64,000 nucleotides of DNA, taken from NCBI RefSeq assembly GCF_000313135.1, contig NW_004457702.1, positions 295,410-359,409 on the forward strand, in the 5' to 3' direction. The position numbers were made by a program, and so were the translations under genes. The notes beneath the pieces were generated by a model. The model made no database searches and had not been told where the DNA came from. It was given only the letters and a program-made list of their open reading frames with translations. Shown one piece after another: positions 1-11,290 of this stretch. The DNA comes from Acanthamoeba castellanii str. Neff. Taxonomy: Eukaryota; Discosea; Longamoebia; Acanthamoebidae. Each line of letters begins with the position of its first letter. Within the stretch, counting starts at the first letter, position 1.

Positions 1-2581
1 AGCACCACCGAGGATGCTACCTCCTCCTCGTCCGGCTCGGGCTCACCTGCACGCAGCTTTCTGCAACGGACGTGAGGTCTCGAGGAGAAACGCGGTATCC
101 CTCGTTTTCGTGTGTGTCGTTGGTCGTGTGTACCTTTTCCATCGGAGGGAGAAGGTGGCCAGGTTGACGCTGTCGCCCACGACCGACGCTGTGATCGAGT
201 ACCACAGGCTGTACCGTTGCCCCGATTCCATGACTGTTGGTTGCGAAAAAAAAAAAAAAAACAGACCACAGAGGGTGTCAGAGCGAGAGCTTGGTGGTCA
301 AACAGCATTGATAGCATAGTTCACTGGTGGATGGGCTGCACGCACCCGTCGGCTTGAAGGGGGTCGACGTGCAGGTCGCCACTGGTCCGTTCTCTTTGGT
401 GGTGTTCTGCATGTAAACCAAATCGTGAGTACCGTGGGGCGACGTTAGCTGTGTCGTGTGTCGTTGAGTGTCGTGTATGTCGTGTGTCGTTAAGTGTCGT
501 AGCAGCGATGCACTACCATCGCGAGGTTGGTGTGCTCGATCGAGAGAGGATAGGGAGGAGTCGAGGTCATCTCCACCATCAACCAGAAGGGCTCGTCGAC
601 CGTCAGCGGAACCGCGGGAGGAGGCACAACCACTCTGCGTGGAGAAAAGGAAAGGAAAGGAAAAGAAGGAAATGAAATGAAAAGAATGAGAAAGACACGC
701 ACATGTGTGCACGCGGCACGACACACGGAGTACCCGTCCTCGTCGGTGGCCATTTCCTCGACTAGGATGGTGGAGGTGAGCTCGGCCGAGGAGGCGAGAG
801 AGATGGCGGGCGGCTGCAGCAGCATTGATGGCGAAATCGCGCTCGCGCCGGCGGGGTGCGAGAGCGGTGCCGACAGGAACGTTGACGCCGACAGGTTTTG
901 GGAGGCGAGGAGCGACGACAGGTCGGCCGACTGCGAGGGCGGGGCGCCGATGCCGCTCGACGCCGCCGCTGCCGAAGCGGAGAAAGCCGGCGGCTGTCCG
1001 GGGAGCTGGATCGTCGGCGACGCCTGCGGGTGCGATGGTTGCTGCTGGTGGAATGGAGCGGCCTGGGAAGTTGAAGAGGGGAGGATCTGCTTCATGTCCC
1101 GCGTGTAGAATTCGAAGTGCACGTTGAACGGTCGCTGGATGACGATCGACAGCTGAGTCGCGAACACAGTGCTGCCCCTTGTTGCCGTTTCATATGAAAC
1201 CTGTGCGCCCGTACAGCCAACAACACGTGGTTTAGTCTGAACGTCTACGCTGTGTGGCGTGCGTGTCGTGCGTAAAGGGTCACGAGCGTGGCCTACCGTG
1301 ATGACAGTGTTCTTCTGTCCGGCTGTGGGGAAGTACACGTAGACGATGTGCCGCGTAGAGGCACCCGGTGCCAGGTCCCTGAAGACTATCTCGCCCACCT
1401 TTGTTTCGCAGCAATTAGCAAGTAGCGAATCACCGCGCACGCACACGTTGATAGACCGACAACGTGGAGTGAATGGGAGCCAGCAATAGCGGGAGTTACG
1501 ATACCGGCGTTCGGTCGTTTCTGGCTGCGAAGAACTGTGGCTCTTCCTTATTGGCCGCTGGAGGAGTGGGATATGTTTTAATATTTGTAATATATATCTG
1601 AAAAAAAAATATGTTCTTGGTGCTAAGGTGATTAAACGGAGGAGGCGTACAGTTGCCGATGTGCAAACGCATTGAGCCCGATGCTGGTTCGTCCTCAGTG
1701 TTCTGCAGGTTGAGTTCGAGCTGCGAGTGGCGATGAAAGGGTCGTAAAGTTAGCGCAAGGCAACTCTCCACGGAAAGGAGGCCGAGGGTCGAGAATGAAG
1801 TGAACCTTGTAGTACTCGTTAACCAGCGCTGGTGGTTCGTGCACCACATTCAAGGCGATCTTGGCCGGCAACTCTTTGATTCTGGTCAGCACCAGAAGCA
1901 GGGCAGACATCAGAAAATTTGAAACTTGATCTGGCGAAGGTGTGTGCGACGAAATGGGAACGTACGAGATGACTTGGCTGGCGCTGGCGCTGGCGCCATC
2001 GGGCTTCGATGAGCTACTCCCCAGTACCTCAACAGAGCCCTCGGCCTGCGCGTGCGGTTTAAGCTGGCTGGGCTGTTGCGCGTCCCAACAGAAGACAACA
2101 GAATTCGGAGCATGCCCGAGCTCGAGCAGCACTTCGGTGATCTGCGCAGCGCACAGTGTGAGATCACACCGGTCATTGCGATCAAGTGAACCGTGCGCAC
2201 ACTCGAGCGTGCAGGGTACCTGAAGCTGCTGTGGCGACTCCCGAGCGTTTAGCGTAAAGGTGAAGTGCCGCTCTACGCCCGGCTGGAACAGCAGCTCGTC
2301 CTCGTCGCTCGACTCCTCTGTTGACAGCGTCGAGACCACATCATCAGCACTTTTGGGGAGGCTATGGATAATAATAATGTGAAGGCCAGAGAGACGTACT
2401 GGATACGTTGTAGCTGGTGTCGCTGAATTGCAGCTGAAGAGCGTCGAAGCGAATGGGCGAAGGGAAGCTGGAGCGGACGTACACGTCCAGGTGCATCTCC
2501 TCGTTCACGAGCACCTCGCTCTCCACGAAGCGGACGGAGCAATCCAGTAGAGAGGGGTTAAGGATCGACGATTTGAGGGAG

Positions 2582-2643
<62 letters not shown>

Positions 2644-5600
2644 CACACACACACACAGTACTGATGCAAACGCATGAAGAGGAGTGAATTGTAAAGGATA
2701 TGAAGCGCTTGGACGTCGGTCACTCGAAGCGGACTGGTCAGCGGTGGAATATCAATGTTCGCTCTCTGTTTACCAAACAAGACGAACACCGGGGTGAGTG
2801 TACCTCGTTCCTGCCTCGTTAAGAACTTACTTGGGGGTACGTACCGCCAAGGCCGCAACAATGTTGGCCTGGATCTGTTGCTTGCGTTTGAGCGACCCGG
2901 TCATCTCTGTGCAGGAACCGATGAAAGGGTCAGCAGCGGCAATGCTGACATTGCTTTCTGGTGGCAGGTCTAGTGCGCCGAACCTGCCGGCAGCAGCTGC
3001 AGAGCGTAGGTGAAGTAGCCCGGGGCGTTGGCGAGGTCTTGCTCGCAGACCAATGCGCTCTCGAGTACGTCATTCAGAAGGGGCCACCATCCCTCCTCCT
3101 GGTAGTGCTGGACCAGAGCTTGGAAGAGCCTAGAAGATTGGTAGCAAGGTAGCAAAACACCAACAACGGTCACCATCACAACAACCACCAAAGAACGCCA
3201 AGTGAGCTAAATCGTACGGTTCGGCGTCGGCGTATCTGGCGGCATCGACGAACTGCTGGGCAAGCAGCGCGTCGATTTGCAGAAGCATTCGACTCGCTTT
3301 GGTTTTCGTGTAATAGCTTCGCGCCTATAGCGGTCCAATATAGGACACAGAACCGAATCAGCTGCCCCGCTCATACAAAGAGACGAATGAACGCTGCGCG
3401 CGCGTGTCAAGGAAAGATTGCTCTGTACCTTTTGGAGTAGAGAAATGACAAAATCGGTGTGGTTGACCTTGAGTTCGGCTGCGACGGCTATGTACAAATC
3501 CTCCATCTCATCCGGCACCATCGGTTCGCCCGCTGTGTGCGGCGGCAGAAGCGCGGTCAAGTCAGTGTTCTGTTTCGGCGTAGCCAACGCGTGGTGTCGT
3601 TCATGTGTGTGTTCCCTCTTATCGCAACGCACCTGCCTCCAGCGGGTGGTCCTGGAACGGAGCTGGTGGCTGCCCGACAAACACCTGCTTGCTCCTGTCG
3701 ATGGAAGCCAGCGGCTTTTGGTCGATGTCCTTGTACCGATCAAGGATCGGCGAGCCACGTACAGGCTGCATAGATACAACATCACGTCATTACTGTCGTG
3801 AGCCCACTGTGATATCAAATATTGGCCAACGCGCGCGTAAGTAGTGAGCCATACCTCGCATAGCCGCTTCGCGATGGCTTTTCGCTTATTGGCATAGATG
3901 GCGGCCACCTTGAAAAAAGCAGGAACAGACAACATGAGCAAGAGTGAGTTTGTTGCACGTTGAGAGAACGAGACGAATCGCACTTACGTGGTAGTAGTAG
4001 CCAGGGAAGCACTTCTTGTTTTCTGCATCTATCGTCTGCGGATGCTGCTCGAGCAACTGCGCAAAGACTTCGTACCTGGTGCACAAGAGAGGAGAGGAGG
4101 GGAGTCAACTCGGCGATCACAGCAGTAGCATCAGGGAAGGGAGAGAACGCACTGCCGGGACAACCACGCCCAATGCTCGAACTCCTTTTCGGCCATGCCC
4201 AACACGCGGCGGAAGGTTTTGATGTGTCTCTCAAGTTGCGCCACCGCATCGTTGATGCTGTTGGTGCTAAAATACAGCTTGCACAACTGTTGTGGCAAGT
4301 TGAGGAGCAATCAGTGAGCAATATAAGAGGACCAAAGAGAGTAACAACGACATAGATTCAAAATGCGCGCTCGTAACCTTGAAATGTATGTACTCTGCCA
4401 CGGTCTTGATCTCCATGACGCGTTGTCGCTCCACGGCGAAGTTGGCCAAGTTGATATAGCCATCCAGATAGTGCCTGAGATCATGAGCGACGGACTGGTG
4501 AGCTCGACAACTAACAAAGCAAACAGCACCACTCTCGAGTGGCGCATCATGATGCCGTACTTGATGGAGATGCGCGTGTCCTTGGAGAACTCTGTGTAGA
4601 AGGCGACCTTGAAGCAGTATCGCACGTAGTAGTCCTTGTGCCCAATGACGTTTTTGTTGAGCCTTTCCTTTTCCTTCTTCAATCGCTGAGCCACGTCCTT
4701 GTAGAAGGCCAGCGCTTGCTCCATCATCTGCTTCTCCAACCTGCCCCCGAGCAGTGGTTAATTTAAGGGTCAAACATGTTAACTGTTGAAATAAAGTGTG
4801 CAGCAGTACCTGCCCACGGATCCAGAGATGTCGCTCTCATAGAAGTAGATGATGCGCTTGGAGTCCACTTCCGCCCTCTTGCGAAAATTGGAGAGCCGCT
4901 CCTCGTGCGAACTGTCGGCTGTGCCCACCGTGAAAGGAGCGCGGTTAGCAAAGGACTCAATCATGATGGGCGATGCGCCATTAAGTGCAGCGGAGCGCGA
5001 TCGTACGAGGAGGACTCTTCTGCACGAGCACGACCAGCGTGCGGATGTTGCGGGCGCGAAGCTCACCTCTGTTACACACACACGCACACACGCACACACG
5101 CACACACCGCACACACCGCACACACGCACTCACGTGAGGCTACCCATACTGCAACCGCATATGGTAGCTGACACAAAGCGCAAAGCAGAGCACGTACTTG
5201 ATGGAGTCGAGCATGGTGTGAAACTCGGCTTCCTTGGCCTTCCACTTGTGGTCCTTGGCCCACTCGGGGAAGAGGAGAACGGCCACGGCCGGCACGACTC
5301 GCGTGTGCTTGTACATCCAATTGGCCTTGAGCACGCCCTGTGGTGGCATGTTCATCTCGCTCTCGAGCGTTGGCGAGGTGCCAGCAAGGGATGATGGTCC
5401 ATTCATCGATGCCGCTGCACCTGCACCGCGCTTCTTGAGCGACGAGAGCACTCGCTTGCGTGACGAAGATGGCGCTAATGAGGCCATGGCGGCAGCCGAG
5501 GATTGGGGCAGAGAATCGGAGCGAGCCATGCTCAACGGGAAGAATTGGGGGCGCTTGGTTCCATCTGGCAGCGTAACCACGGAGAGGTTCCTGAAGATGC

Positions 5601-5685
5601 TCTGGTGCAGCTTGGTGCCACCGATGAAGGCCACCACCGGCACGGGAGGCTCACGCAGCTCCTCTGGATACAAATTCATTTCCAA
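1..5685 (-). CDS. TRAPPC11: TRAPP complex subunit 11 (foie gras/gryzun family), 3' end cut by window edge
   Basis: Subunit of the TRAPP III tethering complex acting in ER-Golgi traffic and autophagy. A chain of a dozen or more short exons reads, in order: an N-terminal block with GVLKANWMYKHTRVVPA near 5300, matching the family's PKGILKTGWMNKH region; a foie-gras helical block (exons about 4740-4557, 4478-4384, 4290-4150, 4078-3990) with KDYYVRYCFKVAFYTEF and EIKTVAEYIHFK; EEGWWPLLNDVLESAL near 3080; the NEYY motif after HEPPAL near 1840; and gryzun-type beta domains ending near 60-230. The ATG at 5685 opens the long first exon, whose donor lies after 5198 (GTACGT). The conserved segments follow the order known for human TRAPPC11. 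The last exon or exons lie left of base 1. Introns carry CA repeats (2581-2657, 5073-5128). The start is likely but not proven; family assignment is secure. Confidence 0.9.
2581..2657. repeat. (GC)n/(AC)n dinucleotide microsatellite in TRAPPC11 intron
   Basis: A run of GC dinucleotides passes into about 25 AC units, then a short AGGC break and further AC units. It lies between TRAPPC11 exons. Confidence 0.95.
5073..5128. repeat. CACACG/CACACACCG mixed tandem repeat in TRAPPC11 intron
   Basis: Imperfect units of (CA)n joined by CG or CCG. It belongs to the same repeat family seen in many introns of the window. Confidence 0.85.
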
Positions 5686-5904
5686 AATTTGCGTAGCCCT
5701 CTTCGCGATTCTAACCTGATCGCTTCAAAAGATGGACGACGTCTTCCTGCACCGCGCGAGTAGAAGCACGTCGTGGTTCGAAAGATATGAAAATAACCAA
5801 AAATATAATACAAATTGTTTGCTGACGTCAGCAGGTAAAAAAAAAGAGAAAAAAAGCACACAGGAGATTGATATCACAATCGACACCGATCGGCAACACG
5901 GCGC
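5686..5904. other. Divergent intergenic region, TRAPPC11 / PPR gene
   Basis: About 220 bp separates two divergent starts. It is AT-rich (5770-5870) with a purine run, and holds no convincing gene. It presumably carries both promoters, but I see no clear TATA or other motif. Confidence 0.5.
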
Positions 5905-8900
5905 ATGATGAAGGCAGCAAATCGCTTCAGTTCGCGATTGAACCCACTGCCCCGCCTTTCTTCCCCACCTATGGTGCCAACATCTCGCGGATTGGGACAG
6001 TTCTACGCTAATCGCTCAGCGATTCATCTCAAATCCCGATTCTGCACATCTGCCGCCCGCCATCCATCTCTCCATCTCACTACACACACCTCGCGACATG
6101 GGCTGCACAGATTAACCGGTACTCCGCGTCGTCTCAATTCTTAGAATCTGCTATTGCAGCCACTTATGATGCCATCATTGGCCATTTTCTTCCAGTGCGG
6201 CGATTTGCCGATGTGTGGACATCCCCGCTCATAGAAGAGGTCAACACCCTGGACCTCTCTGCCTTCTCTGCATCTCTTGCATTGCTCAATGCGGCGTTCG
6301 ATTTCTTTGTTTTTCTGCAGGACTTCTACGTGCCCGAACACGAGCGGATCGCCGTCACAACCATGCCACCTGCCACACATCCCACGCCTGCCGCACTCGA
6401 TACGCCCCGGTCGCCCGCGCCACAAATCCCAGGTACTTGAGAGTACTGCACTCTTCGCCTGATGGTGCGACTCACGGGTGGCGTTGTGCGGCACCTAGTG
6501 AAAAAGAGCAAGGCGAGGCTTGCCCCATCAGACCTGACGACGGTCGAAAAGGCCAATTACTACATGAAGGAGGCGCTCAAGGACGAGTACGTACACCATT
6601 CTCTTTGAGAGCCCGGCGTAGAGCGAGAAATTGACATTAGCATTTTTTGCATGTTTTTCTTAAAATGCAGAACACCCGGCGAGGTTGTACATCTGTGGAA
6701 GCTTATGAAGAGAAACAACCTGATCCCCAATCGCGACTCGTACAAGCTCCTGGTGAGAGCGTTCGCGATGGAGGGTCAAGCCGACGAGCCACTTCAAGTG
6801 CGTTAGCTCTGATCTCACTCTGATGTCTCTGATGGAACGCTTCGAATCTCTGATTCTCACCAACGCTCCCACCTTTTCCATGCAACCACGCTCAGCTCAT
6901 CAACGAGATGGATGAGAACAACATTCAGCCCGATCTGGATATTTACAACGGCCTGCTCAACGTACGCGCAACCACTGTCCATATCATTGCAGCTCTTATG
7001 CTTTAGTTTATAAATTACTTCATCGACTAATTGCGTTTTCATCGGCATGCAGTGTCTGGCAGAGGCAAAGCAGGGGTCGAGCTTCGGTATCGCCAGCATT
7101 TTGCTGGTACGGCTTTGTTGCTTCCCACATTTTTCGCAAAATGCAGGAATCTAATTTTTGCTACGCAGTACGGCGTGCGGCACGGGCTCACGCCCAATGC
7201 CACCTCTCAACACTTGCTCGTGTTGGCTTACGTCAACGCCGGCGACTTCCGCAGGTAAGCAGCCACGCGTGCGTGTGGTGCATGGCGTGAATCTACGTTG
7301 TGCTTAAAATTTGGCCTCATTTTATCAGGGGTTGGCGGCAAGTCGAAGTCATGAAGGAAAAGGGGATCCAACCTTCGGCCGAAGTCTTTCATGCTCTCCT
7401 CAGCTCTAGCATGCTTCGTGCCCTTCCCAGAAACACTATCCAGGTACCACAAGCACACCGCACACGCGCACGCGCACGCACCACCGCACACGCATCTTTA
7501 ACGGTGATTATTTGATCACTGCCAGGTTGTCGAGGAAATGGTGCGGCTGGGCATTAAGTTGCGCAAGAACGACGTTCAGCAGGTGCTCGACATTTGTCTG
7601 CGCAACGAGCAGCTCGACGACCTGCAGAACTTCATCAAGCACATGGAGGCCAGCAACACGCCGATCAGCGAAAAGCAGCTCACGCCGATACTCGTCTTTG
7701 CAGGCAGGCGCGCCAACCCCGAATTCACACTCCAGGTACAGTACAACACTGCGTCGTGCGTGTTGTGCGTGTGCGGTGGTGCGTGCGTGTGCGTGTGCAG
7801 TGGTGCATGTACGGTGGTGCGTGCAGCCATTCTGACTCTCGTTTCCGTTCAGCTCAAGGAAAAATACGTGCACGCGGGGTGCACGAGACATGCCGCACAC
7901 ACTGCTTACGAGTCTCTCATCCGGTCGCAAGCCAACGCCATCCGGTTTCCCGAGGCGTTCAAGGTCAGTCTTCCCTTCTTCTTTTCTGCATTTTTTTCCC
8001 CAAGTTCAGTTCAGTGCAGTGCTCATCAGCGTTTGTCGCCGACACAGACACTAGCGGAGATGCACAAGGAAGGACTGAGACTTCGCTCGCACGCCTCGAG
8101 AGCCCTTGTCGAAGCCATGAGCCGAGATTGCCGAGTCATTGACGACGTAAGTCACCTCCCCCCCACATGACACGCACACGACATGACACGCACAACGCGC
8201 TGTCTGAACACACGTGTTGGGTTCCCAAAACGCAGGTCTACGTCCATGTCGAGCAGTTGCAATCTTCCGAGGACGTGGAAGTGGATCCCGATGTGATGCG
8301 CACATACCTGAATCTCATCATCGAGGCCTGTTCGCAGACGCAGCAGTTTTCCAAAGGTGCGTCACCTCCACCTCGCCCCAGGCGTTGTCATTGATAGCTT
8401 TTGCCTAATAGTCTCCTCCTTGCTTTGCAGCGTTTGACACGTTTGCGGCGTTGGAGTCTTTCGGGCTCAAGCCCGACGTCCAGTCTTTCCACGCTGTTCT
8501 CAAGGTACTTAGTAACGCTTGCTTCGCTCTGGGTCCTGACCCAGGTACGGGCACTTACGCTTTTTCCCCCTTTCTTTTTTTTTTCCATTTCAGGGGATTT
8601 GCAGCGTGCCCGGCCATCTCGCTGCTGTGACGCAAGTCTACGACCAACTCGTACCTCCTTCACGACACATGACACACACACACACACACATATGACACAC
8701 ACACACGACGACACACATGTATTTATTTGTGGTCTGTGCGCAGGCCAAGAATGATCTGCGACCGACGGCCGAGACGTTTCACCACGTCATCTCGGCCTTC
8801 CTGGTCAACAACGAGCTCCAAAACGGACTCGAGCTTCTCGGCGTCGCACGGGACCTCGAGGTCAACGTGGGCTACGACACCTGCGCGATGATCGTGCGCA

Positions 8901-9015
8901 AGATGGCGCGCGTGCAGCACACCGAACTCCTCGAACGCGCCCAACAGGCCATGGAGTCTCTCGGCTACCGGCCCGAGTACTTCCTCCCCCACCCCGCCCC
9001 CAATTCCTACCAGCC

Positions 9016-9053
<38 letters not shown>

Positions 9054-9185
9054 GATGCTCATTTCATGCGTGTGTCGTGTCGTGTATCGTGTATCGTGCG
9101 CAGTCCCGCGTTGGAGTCGTATTTGAGCAGACCGCGAAGCATGCCCGTCGACCTCGACACCTTGCGACAACGGCGGCCATACTAG
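5905..9185 (+). CDS. Pentatricopeptide repeat (PPR) protein, probably mitochondrial
   Basis: PPR proteins bind organellar RNA and control its processing, stability or translation. The ATG at 5905 opens an Arg/Ser/Pro-rich, acid-poor leader (RFSSRLNPLPRLSS) typical of mitochondrial presequences. From about 6460 on, successive short exons give degenerate 35-residue PPR units: LWKLMKRNNLIPNRDSYKLL near 6690, INEMDENNIQPDLDIYNGLL near 6910, VMKEKGIQPSAEVFHALL near 7350, EEMVRLGIKLRKNDVQQVL near 7530, a unit near 8050, FAALESFGLKPDVQSFHAVL near 8440 and AKNDLRPTAETFHHVISAF near 8750. The last exon follows the TG repeat (acceptor near 9103) and ends with a TAG at 9183-9185. The organisation resembles LRPPRC-type proteins with few additional domains. 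Exon edges between 6100 and 6460 are unclear, so the N-terminal part of the model is the weakest. Confidence 0.8.
8671..8715. repeat. (CA)n microsatellite in PPR gene intron
   Basis: CA units interrupted by TATGA and CGACGA, between the exons ending near 8650 and starting near 8740. Confidence 0.9.
9017..9053. repeat. (TG)n microsatellite in last PPR gene intron
   Basis: About 18 TG units with one TTTG interruption, directly after the penultimate exon. Confidence 0.9.
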
Positions 9186-9327
9186 TTCCGTCATGACGCA
9201 GTGCATGTGGATATGTTGGCGACAGCGCAAAGAAGACCAGCTGATAGCAAAACTTAATCTTGTAATCATTTGTGTGTTTCGTGCCGCCGGCGTCCAATCC
9301 AAGCAAGTACGTGTTGAGGGTTTTTTA

Positions 9328-11133
9328 TTAGTGGACCACGACACGAACGCGACCCAGGTTCTGGACCCTTGCGAAGGGCGTGCTTGGGTCACCCTCGCGT
9401 TGGGAGGTCGCCCGCAGCGCCGGGAAGTAGAGGCCGGGCGTAGTGTAGGTGAACGGCACCGACACCTCCACCATCGGCCTGGGACCACCAAAGGGCCACG
9501 CCGTGAAGTTGCCCGTGCCATCGAAGTCCCACTCGGTGGCCACCACCTTGCCGGCCGCCGGCGGAACCTGAACCTTGGCCACGAAGGTGACGGTCTGGCC
9601 GGCGGCGACGTCAATCCATGCCGCACCGTTGACGGTCAGCTCGACAACGGGCTGGACACCCTGGCGCCCTGCAGCGTCGTCCGGCACCCTGACCTGACTG
9701 TCGACCAGCCCGTACCGTGTCGATCGCGCCGGTGCTATCCCCCTCTCGACCCAGGCAGTCAGGTCCCTGAGCGCCTGCTGGAGCATGCCCTCGGACTGCA
9801 CGAGGCGGGCGGTGCGAGGCCCGATGTGATCGGCGTTGTCGTTGTACCAGAGCCGGAAGTTGTCGTCGTAGCGCTGCTGGCCGAGGGACTCCCTCACCCT
9901 CGTGCTGTACCAGTCGGCATGCCACGGGTAGGCGTCGACGTCGAGCAGGTTGGCCGCCACAATGATCTTGCCCTGTATCGCGCCGGTGTGCGTTCCACCG
10001 CCGGCTGCGCCACGGGAGATGAGCGGGCCGATCTCGATGGGGCGCTGCGGGTAGATCGGCCTCCCATCGGGTCCCCTGAGGTGGTCCCAGGCATAGAAGC
10101 CCGGCCGCTTGGGCACCTGGTGCCGGTGGTATGAGGCCAGCGCCAGAGACCACCGATTGTTGGGCTTGGCTGCGGCACGGAACCGATCGCCGAGGGCCGA
10201 CTGCTCTGTTCCGAGGTACCCGGGCTTGGTCCAGAAGTCATCGGCGTAGGTGGGGTCCAGGCCCTGGACCACGCTTGCGAAGCCGAGGAGGCCCTGGGGA
10301 TCGTGCAGCCCGAGCAGATACTTGTAGTCCTCCCAGGCCCGCAGCGGCACGCCCATCCGGGTCACCTCGAGCAGCACCGCGCGCTCCACGTTATTGAGCC
10401 CAGCGTAGGGGTCGCCGCTCCCGCCGGGGCGCACCGCGTCAGCAATCTGCGGCGCCTTGTCCTCCAGCACGAACCGCGCCATGGCTCGGACGAAGAAGTT
10501 ATTGGGGATCGAGGTTGGCACGCCTGGTATGAACGGCACGGCGCCGTGCCACACCCCAGCACAGTTCTCGATGGCGCCGATGGTCTGGAAGGATCCGCCG
10601 CTGCCGCCGTAGAGGTAGCCGTGGATCGGTTCAGGTGAGATGTAGTAGCTCGCCGCGACGGCCTTGGCGAACTTTGCCGCGGCAGCATCGACCCGGTAGC
10701 CGCCGCCACCGTTGGTCTGCACCGTGTAGGCCCCGCTGGCCACGCCAAAGCTGACGGCCTCGTCGGTGGCGATCTCGTCCTGGGTCGGGTACACGAGGTG
10801 GAAGAAGCGGCCCTCCCACTGGCCCTTTGGTGGGAAGTAGAAGTTGAATCGCTTCTCGGTGCCGTCGAAGTGGCCCGACACCTTGCGGTGAGGAACCGGG
10901 CTGGTGAGGTCGACCACGTTGTCGATGACCGGGCGGCTGTACAGGAGGTCGACGCAGTCGGCAGTGACCCACATGGGGCCTCCAGCTTCTCGCGGCGCGC
11001 ACTCGGGAGGTGAAGACGTGGAAGGGGATGTTGTTGAGATGAACAACACGGTGAGCGTGACCAAGCCGATGGCTGCCACCGCCATGTAACCTCTCCATGT
11101 GCACATTCTCGAGAAGGTGGATCCTACTGCCAT
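9328..11133 (-). CDS. Intronless membrane-anchored alpha/beta-hydrolase-like protein with PKD-like C-terminal domain
   Basis: One uninterrupted 601-codon frame in a locus where nearly every other gene is split. Residues about 16-36 form a single hydrophobic segment after a basic start, so a signal anchor or uncleaved signal peptide is likely. A core of about 450 residues contains LYGGSGGSFQT near residue 175, which looks like a Gly-x-Ser-x-Gly nucleophile elbow, and NDNADHIGPRTARL, a candidate acid/histidine region. The last roughly 100 residues (VAAGQTVTFVAKVQVPP, ATEWDFDGTGNF, FTYTTPGLYFPALRAT) have the W-D-x-D-G and Y-x-x-x-G-x-Y/F pattern of PKD beta-sandwich domains. The architecture is like secreted actinobacterial proteins annotated as PKD-containing hydrolases or tannase-like; the substrate cannot be told. 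A TATA-like box and two CCAAT boxes precede the ATG, so it looks like a working eukaryotic gene. Bacterial origin is inference. Confidence 0.8.
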   Translation of the reverse strand: MAVGSTFSRMCTWRGYMAVAAIGLVTLTVLFISTTSPSTSSPPECAPREAGGPMWVTADCVDLLYSRPVIDNVVDLTSPVPHRKVSGHFDGTEKRFNFYFPPKGQWEGRFFHLVYPTQDEIATDEAVSFGVASGAYTVQTNGGGGYRVDAAAAKFAKAVAASYYISPEPIHGYLYGGSGGSFQTIGAIENCAGVWHGAVPFIPGVPTSIPNNFFVRAMARFVLEDKAPQIADAVRPGGSGDPYAGLNNVERAVLLEVTRMGVPLRAWEDYKYLLGLHDPQGLLGFASVVQGLDPTYADDFWTKPGYLGTEQSALGDRFRAAAKPNNRWSLALASYHRHQVPKRPGFYAWDHLRGPDGRPIYPQRPIEIGPLISRGAAGGGTHTGAIQGKIIVAANLLDVDAYPWHADWYSTRVRESLGQQRYDDNFRLWYNDNADHIGPRTARLVQSEGMLQQALRDLTAWVERGIAPARSTRYGLVDSQVRVPDDAAGRQGVQPVVELTVNGAAWIDVAAGQTVTFVAKVQVPPAAGKVVATEWDFDGTGNFTAWPFGGPRPMVEVSVPFTYTTPGLYFPALRATSQREGDPSTPFARVQNLGRVRVVVH

Positions 11134-11174
11134 TGTGTTGTAAAGAAAAGAAAAACTGAGCGGAAGCCACTCGT

Positions 11175-11220
11175 GCTTTTATGTTGGCCCTTTTCACCCG
11201 AGAGGGAAATTGGCGATTGG
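11175..11220 (-). promoter_or_regulatory. TATA-like and CCAAT elements upstream of the intronless hydrolase
   Basis: On the minus strand a CATAAAAGC element (11175-11183) sits about 42 bp before the ATG at 11133. Two CCAAT pentamers lie just upstream (11209-11213 and 11216-11220). The spacing suits a core promoter. The assignment is by pattern only. Confidence 0.55.
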
Positions 11221-11290
11221 TGAATATCTAGAATACTTTGCATAAATGTTGCATACCGAAGTGGAAAGAAGGGAAAGAGAGACGTTGACT

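Noticed and set aside
9193..10134. 313-codon plus-strand frame
   Set aside because: Shadow of the high-GC hydrolase gene on the other strand; no recognisable domain.
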